A stretch of DNA of 64,000 nt, taken from assembly GCF_016217785.1 (NCBI RefSeq), contig NZ_JACRGA010000005.1, forward strand, positions 248,001 through 312,000. The letters run 5' to 3'. The notes under the pieces are model-generated. The model saw nothing but the letters and a program-made list of their open reading frames with translations. It was not told the DNA's origin and did not search any database. Positions 1-12,190 of the stretch are shown in pieces (positions within the stretch are counted from its first letter, which is position 1; each line of letters opens with the position of its first letter). The DNA comes from Methanobacterium sp. GTDB lineage: Archaea > Methanobacteriota > Methanobacteria > Methanobacteriales > Methanobacteriaceae. Position numbers and translations under genes: made by a program.

Positions 1-910
1 TGAAAAATCGATTATTATTTTCTTTTAGATATTTTACATAAGCTTTGATTTTAGTAGGAGTACAACCATTTTTTTTAAGTTTATCCCACCCAAGTTGGTT
101 GTCATGTTCTACGTTCCATTCTAAATATTTAGTTACATTTTCATGCAATGCTAATTTACTAAGTATTTCTATTTCTTTTGAGAACTCTTTTCCTATATAT
201 TCATAGTAAAATTGAATAGTATCCAAAATACAATCCATAGGAAGAACATTCCCTATTCCCGTATAAACAATTTTATTATTTTTTTCAATAGCTTGATATT
301 CATGAACTATACCTATTAATTTAGATTTAATGCCATTAGTTCCTTCTAAAATTATGGGACTACCGCTGTTTCCGGGGGATACTTGTGCATCTATACTAAA
401 GTCATTACTTATGCCTTCATATAATGATTTTATATCGTGTATCACTCCATTATTAGCTTTTGCATAATCTACCTTTTCAAGACTATCTGGATAACCAATA
501 CAATATACTAAATCGCCCTCTGAAACATTATTTGATTCTAAATCATCTTTTTTTAAAATTTGAGTTTTATAATTCAAAAAATGAATATTTACAGCAATAT
601 CTGTTTTAATTAAAAATATGCAAATATCGATTTCGTCATCGGGATGGCAAAAATAATTGAATATGTCACAATTTAATTCATACTTTTGTTTAGCTCTGGC
701 AGCATCAAAATAAAACTGGATACTGGCATTTTTTAAATTTTTAGCTAAATGTTTATTAGTTACTACAAAACTGCTAAATCTATGTTTATTATATGCATGA
801 GGCCCTATAAATAAGAATCCTGTTCCATTATGACTTTTACCTGATGTATCAATTCCTTTAAATAATACTGTAGTTTTAATAAATCTTTCATTCAATCCCA
901 TAATAATCAT
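1..910 (-). CDS. Trypsin-like serine protease, C-terminus cut by window edge
   Basis: Reading the minus strand from about 910 gives an open frame of about 300 codons that runs off the left edge. It contains the three parts of an S1-type protease: TNKH (catalytic His) about 45 residues in, DEIDICIF (likely Asp) about 90 residues in, and SPGNSGSPI (nucleophile Ser) about 180 residues in. There is no signal peptide, so it should act in the cytoplasm. A stop codon directly precedes the ATG at 910; a second in-frame ATG lies at 901, and neither has a strong ribosome binding site. It lies 48 bp downstream of the HEPN gene on the same strand, so the two are probably co-transcribed. Solitary cytoplasmic trypsin-like proteases are common in prokaryotic defence operons, which suits the neighbours. 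The partner role is inference; the fold call is confident. Confidence 0.8.
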   Translation of the reverse strand, partial: MIIMGLNERFIKTTVLFKGIDTSGKSHNGTGFLFIGPHAYNKHRFSSFVVTNKHLAKNLKNASIQFYFDAARAKQKYELNCDIFNYFCHPDDEIDICIFLIKTDIAVNIHFLNYKTQILKKDDLESNNVSEGDLVYCIGYPDSLEKVDYAKANNGVIHDIKSLYEGISNDFSIDAQVSPGNSGSPIILEGTNGIKSKLIGIVHEYQAIEKNNKIVYTGIGNVLPMDCILDTIQFYYEYIGKEFSKEIEILSKLALHENVTKYLEWNVEHDNQLGWDKLKKNGCTPTKIKAYVKYLKENNNRFF

Positions 911-958
911 TTAATAATTCTTTGTAATTCATATTTTCATTCAGTGAAATAACAAATT

Positions 959-2458
959 CTATACTTCAAAATAGTTTAGTAAGTTATATTGCTTAATATC
1001 ATTTAAAGATTCAGTTAATTCTTTATTGCTTTCATTTTTAATTAATGAAATACTTATTAAGTCCAGAAAATCATTTTTATCATTTATTATCATTAAAATG
1101 ATGGATATTCTTAGATAATCAATTAAATAATTTAGTAGTTTATCTATTCCACCATATTTATCTAAGAATTCGTTATGCATCGTTTTTGAAATATTTTCGC
1201 CATGGGCATATTTATTCCTAACCCGAAATCCATCATACATTCTTTCTGAAACAATCTCAGGACCATAATTATTCATTAATATTTTTCTTATATCTTTGGC
1301 TTCACTATTTATCAATGAATCAAAGAGCCGGGCAATTGTCATTTTAACTTTATAAGATCCCCCTTCTTTATCTCCTTTTTTCATAAAAAGAGCTTCAAAA
1401 CTCATTATAGTATCAACTATCTGTTTTTCAGAATTAAAATCAGAAACTAAAGCATTAGAAAAATGTTTATAAGAAATTTTTAAGTGCATAAATTCATCAG
1501 AAAACAACTTATTAAGGTCAATATCACTATTTATAAAATTTTTTAAAGGTTCTATAAGTTCATTTTCAAGAACATAACTCGATGATTGTAGATAATATAA
1601 TTGAGATATATTATTTAAAAAATTATTATCTGAAAAAAGGAAGTCACGCCTAAAATTCTCATTTAAAATAGCATCTGATTTAAAACTATATCCAATAAAA
1701 TTGATATTCCCTTTCTTAAAAAGTCTAAAAACAGCTAAAAAATACCTAATAATATTTTCAATGGGTAAATGCCCATTAAGCACTTCATAACCTCGAAATA
1801 CTAAAATAGCAGATGGTGCTACCATTTGAGATTTAGAAAAGGGATTATCAATAAATTCCATATCACAATCTTCTTTTCTGGGCTTTAAAATTTCTAAGTC
1901 ATCATTAATATTTATTTTATTAGATTTTAAAATAATGCCATTTAATTTAATAGTTAATTGACACTTAAGAGGTTTTCCCTGCAGTTCTTTCACAGAAATG
2001 TTGATTAATTCCTTAATATTCTCTTGAAATTTATTTAAATCATTTAATTTTAAATCATTGTCGCTTAACTCTAAAATAATTTCAATAACTTTTTTTCTAA
2101 AACCATCCAAAAATGAATCAGAAAGTATTGAAGTACTATCTAGATTATTTTTAACAGCATTCTTAACAATATTTGATAGTTCCATATATTTTTTAATAAA
2201 CTGCTCAACACTTTTTTTAGCTTCTTTAAATTCATTGGAACCATTAAATTTTTCCAAAACCAAGAAATCAATGAAATGTTCGTCTATTTTTTTAATTCTA
2301 TGCATTTCCCATCCAAAAGACTGATTATCATAATCGAATTTGTTTGTAGAATGATGAATATAACCTATTTTCAAAATATTATCTTTGGGTAAATTAGTGA
2401 TTATTTCATTAATTGTATTTCCTAATCTTTCTAAATTCTTGCTTAATTCCTGCTCCAT
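959..2458 (-). CDS. Apea-like HEPN domain protein, putative defence effector
   Basis: This 499-residue protein has a C-terminal HEPN signature: after a SFEALF segment near residue 353, RVRNKYAHG carries R414-N-K-Y-A-H419, the R-x4-H motif of HEPN ribonucleases. The surrounding pattern matches the Apea-like HEPN family as I know it. The N-terminal 330 residues are not recognised. HEPN proteins usually cleave RNA and occur in toxin, CRISPR and abortive-infection systems. The start has a GGTG site a few bases upstream. Coding is very AT-rich with Asn, Ile and Lys excess, like the STAND gene and unlike the rest of the window, which suggests transfer. It is followed on the same strand by the trypsin-like gene. 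Family call fairly sure; RNase activity is inferred. Confidence 0.7.
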   Translation of the reverse strand: MEQELSKNLERLGNTINEIITNLPKDNILKIGYIHHSTNKFDYDNQSFGWEMHRIKKIDEHFIDFLVLEKFNGSNEFKEAKKSVEQFIKKYMELSNIVKNAVKNNLDSTSILSDSFLDGFRKKVIEIILELSDNDLKLNDLNKFQENIKELINISVKELQGKPLKCQLTIKLNGIILKSNKININDDLEILKPRKEDCDMEFIDNPFSKSQMVAPSAILVFRGYEVLNGHLPIENIIRYFLAVFRLFKKGNINFIGYSFKSDAILNENFRRDFLFSDNNFLNNISQLYYLQSSSYVLENELIEPLKNFINSDIDLNKLFSDEFMHLKISYKHFSNALVSDFNSEKQIVDTIMSFEALFMKKGDKEGGSYKVKMTIARLFDSLINSEAKDIRKILMNNYGPEIVSERMYDGFRVRNKYAHGENISKTMHNEFLDKYGGIDKLLNYLIDYLRISIILMIINDKNDFLDLISISLIKNESNKELTESLNDIKQYNLLNYFEV

Positions 2459-2991
2459 TAAAACACCACAATAATGTTAATAGAATGATCTCAATTATTA
2501 TGAATGAGTCTTATTATGTATATTAATTCTTAACAGAATAAGGTTTTAATTTTTTTTAATCTAATGAAATAACTTAGGTTCTTTCGGTATCTAATATCCT
2601 TTTCTAAGGTGTTTCTATTTATTAAAGCTTTTTTGCAATTTTTTATATTCATTAGACTGTAAAAATTCTTCCATAGGATTTTGGTTATTTATCATAACTT
2701 ATAATTTTCTAAAAACTTTTATATAATTTTGTTCAGTTATTACTCACTTATTAATAGTATTTATATCATTTAGCGGTTTTGGAGAATCCAAAAATAAATA
2801 TTATAATTCTATTTTAAGATAAACTAAGATGTTAATGTTTTCAATATTGTTTAATGATTTATTTCATTAGTAATAAGATAGAAATTAAATTTGATAATCT
2901 TTAACCTAAACTTCAATTATCAAAAATAATTTAATTAGTATTTATTGGAAAATAAGATTATAAATTATTTAAATCAAGAAGGAGATATAAA
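2459..2991. other. AT-rich intergenic stretch
   Basis: About 530 bp of very AT-rich DNA between divergent genes. It should hold the HEPN promoter on the minus strand and, near 2955-2965, a TATA-like ATTATAAATTATTTAA for the gene at 2992. No RNA gene, repeat array or credible short ORF was seen. Confidence 0.5.
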
Positions 2992-3486
2992 ATGAATTCA
3001 AATGATATTATGCCTTTTATTGCCCCATTTATATCAGGATTGGCATTATTAATTTCTATAATAAGTGTTTCGTACTCTTATTACCAAAATAGACGGTTTA
3101 TCGAGGTTACTATTTTATCTGATACTGTAAAACAAGATACTATAATTAAATTAGTAGCATATAATCCAGGATATAGATCCGTAGCATTAACAAAACGTCA
3201 AATATTAGCAAATAATGAAATTAAAATTGAAGAGGGAAGTTTCAAGCTTGATGAAGTATTTTCTACTCGCATAGAACCCATAGGTGCTTTGAGAATTCCT
3301 TGTGTGCTTAAAGAGGGGACTGTTGATGTATATCAATTTAATGCAGAAAGAATTGCTACTTTTTTACGATCTAAAGGTTTATCTGGTGAAGTTCAACTTT
3401 CAGGTTATTATGAACTACCTCGAGGCAATATTTACAAAAGTAATACTCTTAATTTTAATTTAGACGATTATCCACAACATAAATAA
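2992..3486 (+). CDS. Small membrane-anchored protein of unknown function
   Basis: This 164-residue protein starts after a clear AAGGAG site. Residues about 7-30 form one hydrophobic helix (PFIAPFISGLALLISIISVS), followed by NRR, so the body is probably cytoplasmic. The remaining 130 residues are a beta-rich soluble domain without recognised motifs. It is the only plus-strand gene in the AT-rich island, sitting between the HEPN and ribbon-helix-helix genes. It could be an accessory part of the defence island or an unrelated cargo gene. I do not recognise a family. Confidence 0.6.
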   Translation: MNSNDIMPFIAPFISGLALLISIISVSYSYYQNRRFIEVTILSDTVKQDTIIKLVAYNPGYRSVALTKRQILANNEIKIEEGSFKLDEVFSTRIEPIGALRIPCVLKEGTVDVYQFNAERIATFLRSKGLSGEVQLSGYYELPRGNIYKSNTLNFNLDDYPQHK

Positions 3487-3596
3487 ATCTAAAATTGAAA
3501 AAACTATAAATTAGAAAAAATTTTTATTAGTTTATTGTAACGTGAATGTTTATTTTCGGTGTGAAAATATTTAATAGATTATAATAATAAAAATTT

Positions 3597-3773
3597 TTAC
3601 TTATTTTTATCTAAATATTCCGCAATTGCTTGACGAATATGAAAACTTACCGGATTATAAGTTTTTTCTGACAATTTTTTTAGCTCCTCTATTATTTTTG
3701 GAGGTAATTTAATAGTAATTTGTTCCATTTTATTTTTTGATTTAGGACGACCTCTTTTAAGAGTTTCTGGCAT
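3597..3773 (-). CDS. Ribbon-helix-helix (CopG/Arc-like) DNA-binding protein
   Basis: This protein of about 58 residues has a basic N-terminus (LKRGRPKSKNK), then a strand (QITIKLPPKI) and two helices (EELKKLSEKT, VSFHIRQAIAEYLD), the classic ribbon-helix-helix plan of CopG-type repressors and antitoxins. An AGGTG site lies five bases before the ATG at 3773; a GTG at 3782 is in frame but overlaps that site. No toxin gene is adjacent. It lies just downstream of the STAND gene on the same strand, with a 127-bp gap, and may regulate the island. Partner and operator are unknown. Confidence 0.7.
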   Translation of the reverse strand: MPETLKRGRPKSKNKMEQITIKLPPKIIEELKKLSEKTYNPVSFHIRQAIAEYLDKNK

Positions 3774-3900
3774 AATTTTCACCTAAAAATATTAAGTTTT
3801 TATAATTTATAAATGTTTTTAAATATTTTTTGAACTTCGTAAAATCCTATATATGGCGAAATAAAAATTATTTAGAAATTTAATTTAAATTTAGAAATAA

Positions 3901-6900
3901 TTAATTTTGTGAGATCAATTGCTCTATAACCGTTCCAATTTCAATTAAATTATCAAAAGGAATATACAATTCATTGGATAAATTATCTAACGATGAATTT
4001 TCTATTTTTGTAATATAACTTAAAATAATGTCACTATTAGGATCATTATCTCCATTATTAAACTCATTTATTAAAAATTTTTTAATATTTAGAGTATTTT
4101 CTTTTAAAACACTTAATTTATTGTTCAAAGTAGCCATATACTTATTATATAATTTAATTTCATAATTTTGAGATTCTTTAAGCACTTTAATTTCATTTAA
4201 CCATCCTATAATCATTTGGATCTCTGTTAATATTGTAATGATTCCCGTAAGTTTTAAAAACGGTGAATTTTGAAAATTAAATTCTTCTAAATGACTTAAT
4301 AATTTTTTATCAATTTTATGGGGCATTAGAGCCCAAATGTTATCTTCAACTCGCCCTTTTACTATATCCATAATTTGATTAGAACTTATCTGATAGCCCC
4401 CATCATAGATAGATTTTCGATGATATAGTGGTATTATACAAAAAAAGTCGGCAATATCAATAATTTGAGTTAATTTCTCAATTATCATACCAAAAGCATC
4501 ATTAAGGATTTCGAAATCTTCGATAGAATAAGCAAAAGACAAATATCTTAGAGGAGGATCAAAATAAATATCCTTTGGAAGGATAATATTAATACCTTCA
4601 TTTTCTAGGGGTTCAAGAGCATCACGAGCACGTTTTAATAATAAATCACGTTTTTCACCTTTATTTACTTTTATGTATCTCTTTATATCGTTAGGCGGGT
4701 TTATTGATGGATTATTAAGCCACATTGGTGGACTAAGAATCCATAAGCTCAATAAATCACATAATAACTCATACTCTTTAATTTCATTTTCATTTAAGAA
4801 TTGAAAATTGAAATATATGGGATAATTATCAAAAATAGGTCTAAAAACAGTTTTTAGTTCTTTTAAATATTTAAAAACGTCTTGAAAATTTAATAAAACT
4901 AATTTTCCAATTTTAATATCTCCAGAGATTATATATTCTGGAAGTTGATTAAAGAAGTTTATAAAACTACCCGACCACTTTTTAGCTAATTTGAAATTCT
5001 CTTGTATCTCTTTTGACGCTTGAGGAGGAAGATCGACCTCATATTTGACTATATTGTCTAATATAGACATTAAGTCATTATTTTGGTAAATTTCTTGAAA
5101 ATTATATTTTTTCCTTAGAAGTAAGTTTATTAACTGTCTAGAAAATTGTTTTACAAATTTTAGAGTATTTTCTCTAAGAATAAACCATGATTGTTCAAAT
5201 ATATAGAAGCTATCGGGTAAATAATGTTCATCAAGGATTCTGCCTAAAACTGCATTTTTATTAATATCACTCTCAAAAGGCAATTTTTCTTTAGACATAT
5301 TAGCTATAGTATCATCTTCTGGAGGTATGAATTCAAAAGGTAATGTCCACTTTCCTTTAGACTGATACTCTTTGCAAAAAGGAATTGATGATCTTAAACC
5401 TCGAAGCCTAGACATTTTTTGTTCATAAATATCAGTATCATCTGGAATAAACTCCATATAAAGGATATTTTCATTTATTTCTAATTTAATACATTCTAAA
5501 TTAAACTTAAGATAACCAATTATGGATTCTTGATTTTCTGAAACCCAATTGCAATAGGTATTCTTTTCATATCTGTAAAGACCTTGTGCAAAACAACTAA
5601 ATTCATTTATTGATTTTTCAAAAATATTAGAATGAATTAAATCATCTTTAACAAATGGCCAAACATCCATTTCAAGTTCACATAATGAAAACCAATCAAG
5701 TAATATACCTACTTCCTTATAATTATCATTAAACTGTTTAGGATCAATATTTTCATTTATCCGTATTAAAAAATCTTTGCATAAATCTAATCCTCGAGGA
5801 ACAATTTTAGCACGTTCTGCAATTTCTTTTAGTTTGTAAAAATTTTGACCTTTATCACCTGCAGAATCCCCTAATTTTTTCAATGAGATATCTATGTCAG
5901 TAAATTCACAAAATTCAACATGCATAAAGGTAATAGCCGGAGAACCCATAAAATCATAACCTTCATCAAAAATATTTTCATTTATTAAAAAGAATTTTCG
6001 CTCTCCAGCTTCGAAAATACCTTCTAAAATGTATAAAATATAATTAATATTCAAATCCTTTTCTGCAATCCCATTTAAAAATGTTTTTTCATTCAAACCT
6101 TCTTTACAAAGAGCGTTTGAAACAAATTTTGAAATGTCTTCAGATTGTATAGCATCAAATGTTTTTAATCCTGTTTCTGCTAATCCTGGATAGTATTCGT
6201 GAAGTATTTCGGTAAGATGCTCTGAACGAACCCAATGATGTCCTTTAATTAATTCACCTTCGATTTCAATATATTCATTTAATAAAGATTTCAATAACTC
6301 TTGTTTATCATCTCTTGATTCAATATTATCTAATAATTTCTTAATACGAACCGGAGTTCCTAAAGTATTGGCTAATGAACTTCTTCTTAATATTTCAATT
6401 TTGGACTGATCTTCTCCAAGCCTTGTAAATTCTCTGATCTGATCTCTTAGTTTTTCTTTGAGCATTTTACCTTGAGTAATTAAATAAATATATTCTAAAA
6501 GTAATTTAGGTTCGTCTATTTTTTCATATGCGTGTTCTGGTGAATTAATTTCTTGATTAACTTTTCCCTCTAATTTAAAAACTTTATAAATTTCTTTAGC
6601 CTCTTCAAAATTTAATTTAGGTTCTATAACCTCATATTTTGTAGTACCTTCCTTTAAGAAACGATACCAATCTTCATTACGGATTGTTGCCAGAACATTT
6701 ATCCCTAAAGAAACACATTCTTGGATTATTAATGATGATAACCTTGTATGTGACCCTATGTCATCAATCAATAATAGAATAGGTACACCTAAACTAGTTC
6801 TAAATTTAAGATAATTACGAACAAGCTCAATTTGTTCCCTGTTTTCAGCTAATCTCAAAATAAAAATATTTTCCTCAGGCCAAAAGCCATATGCATATCG

Positions 6901-7821
6901 ATATAAAAGAGCAGACTTACCTTGTCCACTTGAAGATTTAATAATACAAATTTTGGCCGTAGAAATAGCTTTATTTATTTTATCTAACCAAAATTCTCTT
7001 TTAAAATCAGCTCCAGCCACAATATGCCCTGGACGAGTTTTTTTACCTTCAAAAAAATCAGATACTTTTTCATCTTTACTCCAATTTATCCTGCCAATCA
7101 GTCCTTGTCCATAAGCTTTTATTTTCTCTTGGAATTCTGTTTCTTTTGATATACTCTCTGTAATATTTAATTTAATCTCATTAAGATCTGATAATGTAAT
7201 TATTTTACGATCTTGAGCCCATTCTAAAAATTTAGCAATTAAAACTAATATATAAAAATTAACTGATTCTCCTATCAAATCAAAATTATCAGCAGTTAAT
7301 AACCTTATTTGGTTTAAAATATCTTTTTCATCTGTCTGTATTATATTTAATTTTTGTAAAAGTTTATTTACTTCCTCAAAAGATAATTTTAAATCTTTAG
7401 ACATTTTTCTAATTTTTCTTGAAATATGTTTTTGTTCTCCAGAGGGCAATGAATCTAAATTAATTAATTTTTCAACATTTCCATCCACTTCTGCCCCTAT
7501 TATTAAAGAAAAATTAGAGTTTGGTTCTTTTTTAAGTACTTCCATAAAATTTGGAATTATCTCTTTGAGTTTACTCCAATTCCATTTATTTATAGATGTT
7601 TTCACTTGAATATATTCATTTTCTAAGCTTAAACCTATAAGATCTAAATCTTCAATCCCTTCAGGTCTAATAAAATTAATATTATTTGTATAAAGATCAA
7701 AAGAACGTAATACTGAATATAATATCTGAAATCTAATGCCCCGAATGTTACTAGCTCCATGATATCTCATTTTAAAAATATTGTCGAGACTACTCCCTAG
7801 TTCTTCTTCATTGGATTGCAT
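3901..7821 (-). CDS. Giant STAND NTPase with N-terminal nuclease-like domain, putative Avs-type defence protein
   Basis: The 1306-residue protein has three parts. Residues about 20-115 resemble a PD-(D/E)xK nuclease domain of the DUF4297/Cap4 kind, with acidic E57/D58/D60 followed by YIQVKTS (Q72, K74). Residues about 270-520 form a P-loop NTPase: Walker A SSSGQGKS (K302, S303), Walker B PILLLIDDIG (D353, D354) and a downstream TIRNEDW sensor-like stretch. The last 750 residues are helical and unassigned, where STAND proteins carry their target-sensing repeats. This plan matches the antiviral STAND (Avs) proteins, which recognise phage proteins and activate the N-terminal effector. A GGTG site precedes the ATG. 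The AT-rich coding suggests acquisition by transfer. The exact Avs class cannot be set from inspection. Confidence 0.72.
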   Translation of the reverse strand: MQSNEEELGSSLDNIFKMRYHGASNIRGIRFQILYSVLRSFDLYTNNINFIRPEGIEDLDLIGLSLENEYIQVKTSINKWNWSKLKEIIPNFMEVLKKEPNSNFSLIIGAEVDGNVEKLINLDSLPSGEQKHISRKIRKMSKDLKLSFEEVNKLLQKLNIIQTDEKDILNQIRLLTADNFDLIGESVNFYILVLIAKFLEWAQDRKIITLSDLNEIKLNITESISKETEFQEKIKAYGQGLIGRINWSKDEKVSDFFEGKKTRPGHIVAGADFKREFWLDKINKAISTAKICIIKSSSGQGKSALLYRYAYGFWPEENIFILRLAENREQIELVRNYLKFRTSLGVPILLLIDDIGSHTRLSSLIIQECVSLGINVLATIRNEDWYRFLKEGTTKYEVIEPKLNFEEAKEIYKVFKLEGKVNQEINSPEHAYEKIDEPKLLLEYIYLITQGKMLKEKLRDQIREFTRLGEDQSKIEILRRSSLANTLGTPVRIKKLLDNIESRDDKQELLKSLLNEYIEIEGELIKGHHWVRSEHLTEILHEYYPGLAETGLKTFDAIQSEDISKFVSNALCKEGLNEKTFLNGIAEKDLNINYILYILEGIFEAGERKFFLINENIFDEGYDFMGSPAITFMHVEFCEFTDIDISLKKLGDSAGDKGQNFYKLKEIAERAKIVPRGLDLCKDFLIRINENIDPKQFNDNYKEVGILLDWFSLCELEMDVWPFVKDDLIHSNIFEKSINEFSCFAQGLYRYEKNTYCNWVSENQESIIGYLKFNLECIKLEINENILYMEFIPDDTDIYEQKMSRLRGLRSSIPFCKEYQSKGKWTLPFEFIPPEDDTIANMSKEKLPFESDINKNAVLGRILDEHYLPDSFYIFEQSWFILRENTLKFVKQFSRQLINLLLRKKYNFQEIYQNNDLMSILDNIVKYEVDLPPQASKEIQENFKLAKKWSGSFINFFNQLPEYIISGDIKIGKLVLLNFQDVFKYLKELKTVFRPIFDNYPIYFNFQFLNENEIKEYELLCDLLSLWILSPPMWLNNPSINPPNDIKRYIKVNKGEKRDLLLKRARDALEPLENEGINIILPKDIYFDPPLRYLSFAYSIEDFEILNDAFGMIIEKLTQIIDIADFFCIIPLYHRKSIYDGGYQISSNQIMDIVKGRVEDNIWALMPHKIDKKLLSHLEEFNFQNSPFLKLTGIITILTEIQMIIGWLNEIKVLKESQNYEIKLYNKYMATLNNKLSVLKENTLNIKKFLINEFNNGDNDPNSDIILSYITKIENSSLDNLSNELYIPFDNLIEIGTVIEQLISQN

Positions 7822-7934
7822 TTACACACCAATTTTGAATTTTAATTTAACACAATTTATACTTTAACTATTAAAAACAGAAATAACCTCTAATTTAAAA
7901 AAAAGAAACTAAATTAAAAAAAGTTTATAATTCT

Positions 7935-8363
7935 TTAATCCCCAAACTCGATAATCTCTTTTGGTTTCAAATTACTCTCCCAGTCCCAGAAGTGGGCTTC
8001 CCCCTTGGAAATCCGGAATACAACCAGTTCGGGACCTTCTGCAGTGAGACCGAACTCACCTAAAAAGGGTCGGTCAGCTAAAACTTTCTTTTTAACTTCC
8101 ACATCATCCAGGAATTCAATCTCACCAGCCACCCTTAGCATGGTTCCCACTGCTTCATCCGGATGGTAAAAAGCCAGTTCCACCTTACCATTTTTCTCAA
8201 GCTGTCCCACCATCTCTTTCATGGTGGCAGTCTGGAAATAAAAACCAGTTTCATCCGCGTACCACATTCCCATACCCCTCACGCGGGGCTGGTCACCCTC
8301 AGCAGTTGCCAGCCAGGCAACTGGGTTTTCATTGGCAAATTTCACACAATCTGTAAATTCCAT
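7935..8363 (-). CDS. Pyridoxamine 5'-phosphate oxidase-like FMN-binding protein
   Basis: This protein of about 142 residues has the split beta-barrel pattern of the PNPOx-like family: an N-terminal NPVAWLATAEGDQPRVR strand pair, then a central GFYFQTAT-MKEMVGQL segment that usually contacts flavin, and a C-terminal FWDWESN. Members bind FMN or F420 and act as small reductases or stress proteins; the substrate here is unknown. The GGAGG site abuts an ATG at 8372 but is correctly spaced for the ATG at 8363, so I chose the latter. Base composition returns to the GC level of the genome core here, marking the right edge of the AT-rich island. Confidence 0.8.
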   Translation of the reverse strand: MEFTDCVKFANENPVAWLATAEGDQPRVRGMGMWYADETGFYFQTATMKEMVGQLEKNGKVELAFYHPDEAVGTMLRVAGEIEFLDDVEVKKKVLADRPFLGEFGLTAEGPELVVFRISKGEAHFWDWESNLKPKEIIEFGD

Positions 8364-8618
8364 ATAAAACATCCTCCTATTCCCTTAATTAACTTCATAT
8401 CTTATTGTGCAGTGATTTATTTTATGTTTTTACATTACTATATAATGGCAGGACCGAATTAGTATTGTATTATATGTTGAAAGAGCCATATTCAGTGATT
8501 GGATATGTTCATTAGGAAATAATACATTTAATAAATAAAAAATACATTAGGGAATAACAATAAAAAGACCCTAGAATAAGAATATTTATAACCATAAAAA
8601 CATATAATGAGGTTTTCA

Positions 8619-9583
8619 ATGCTAACCACTGTAGTTGGAAGTTACCCTTCACCACCACAGGAACCATCATCCTTCCTTTCCAGGATATCTTCTCTTCTGG
8701 CAAGTTACGACTCTTATCAGGCTGCTGTAGAGTTTGCGGTCCGGGAGCAGATAAAGGCTGGTGTGAATATCATATCCACCGGACAGGTGCGCGGGGACAT
8801 GGTGGAGATATTCGCCCGGGATATAACTGGAATGGTCTGGGAAGATGGAACATCCAAGATCAAGGGCAGAATACTCCCAATCAACTATTCTATAGGTGCA
8901 AAAGACATTAAAATTGCCTTAAAAACTGCAAAGAATATATCTGAAGATTTCAAGACCGGGAGCACAGTTTTACATGGTGGTGAATTTAGGGAAGATGCCC
9001 GGGGTGTTAAGGGCATCATAACCGGCCCCACCACTCTGGTCTTGTCATCAAGAATGGAAGGATTCTACACCCTGGAAAAAAGGGATAAAGCAATAATTGA
9101 CATGGCACAGGCCCTTAATCGTGAGGCGAAATACCTGGAAAATGCAGGTGCGGCCATGATACAATTCGACGAACCATTCCTCTCCACTGGAATGGCTGAT
9201 ATCAAAACAGCCTATAAGGCCATAAAAATCACCCAGAACGGTTTGAAAGTACCCCTGGCAATGCATGTATGTGGAGATGTGGGACAGGTCTTTGGGAAAC
9301 TTTTGAAATTCCCGGTGGACATAATTGACTGTGAATTTGCAGGAATAGAAAAGAATCTTGAAATTCTTCAAAACACTGATCTGGGTGGTAAGAAGATTGG
9401 TTTTGGATGTGTGGACACCAAAACTGAGAGAGTGGAAAGTCCAGAGGAAATTCGCACCTTAATTGAGAAGGGAGTAGAAATTATTGGAGCAGAAAACATG
9501 ATTGTTGACCCGGACTGTGGAATGCGTATGTTGCCAGCGGAGGCAGCTTATCAAAAACTTAAAAACATGACGGAGGCATCTGG

Positions 9584-9596
<13 letters not shown>
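8619..9596 (+). CDS. metE: Archaeal methionine synthase, MetE catalytic-domain type
   Basis: This protein of about 325 residues covers only the C-terminal catalytic half of bacterial MetE, as usual in methanogens. It begins with TTVVGSYP and has zinc ligands in AMHVCGD and in the late DPDCGMR motif; QFDEPF is the conserved acidic segment. The enzyme methylates homocysteine to methionine, in methanogens probably from a corrinoid-bound methyl group rather than folate. GAGG seven bases before the ATG at 8619 favours this start over the ATG at 8607. Its last 13 bases overlap thyA, so the two are co-transcribed. Confidence 0.88.
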
Positions 9597-10201
<605 letters not shown>

Positions 10202-10406
10202 CTAATGATGTTATAGTGTAAGCGATTGAATAATGTGATTAGTGTAATTTGCAAGTTTTATTAGGTTTAACAATCCATTTTATAAATTTTTTTAAAGACA
10301 TATGAAAACCAAATAAAAAAACTTAAAAATCCTGATAGAGTAAAGTGAGTTTAATGGATAATTTTTACATTATCCATTGGATCTCACTTTCATTGGAGAT
10401 GATCAG

Positions 10407-11369
<963 letters not shown>

Positions 11370-11629
11370 GGTGAATCACACCCCCTTCTTTTTTAATTTC
11401 TTTTTCAGAATCTTTATTTAGACCCTTTTTTATAGGTCAATATAGGATATTAAAAATTTCTGGAAATTATTCTATTATTCAATTAATTTGTATTCCTTCT
11501 TTTACAAAATATTCATATAAAACCAGTACCAAGAACAATATGCAAAGACAAAAATTATCATTAAACTTGAACTGTGCTTAATCTTTAGAATGATAACTTT
11601 TTATAGTGATAACTTTTCAGTGTGATAAA

Positions 11630-12088
<459 letters not shown>

Positions 12089-12190
12089 CATCCTATTAAA
12101 CTTAAGATTTATTTATAATAATTAAGAGAATTTTAAAAAGAAACAAGGGAAAATAAGGAATTTATCTAAAAAATTCCAGCCCTTATTTCA

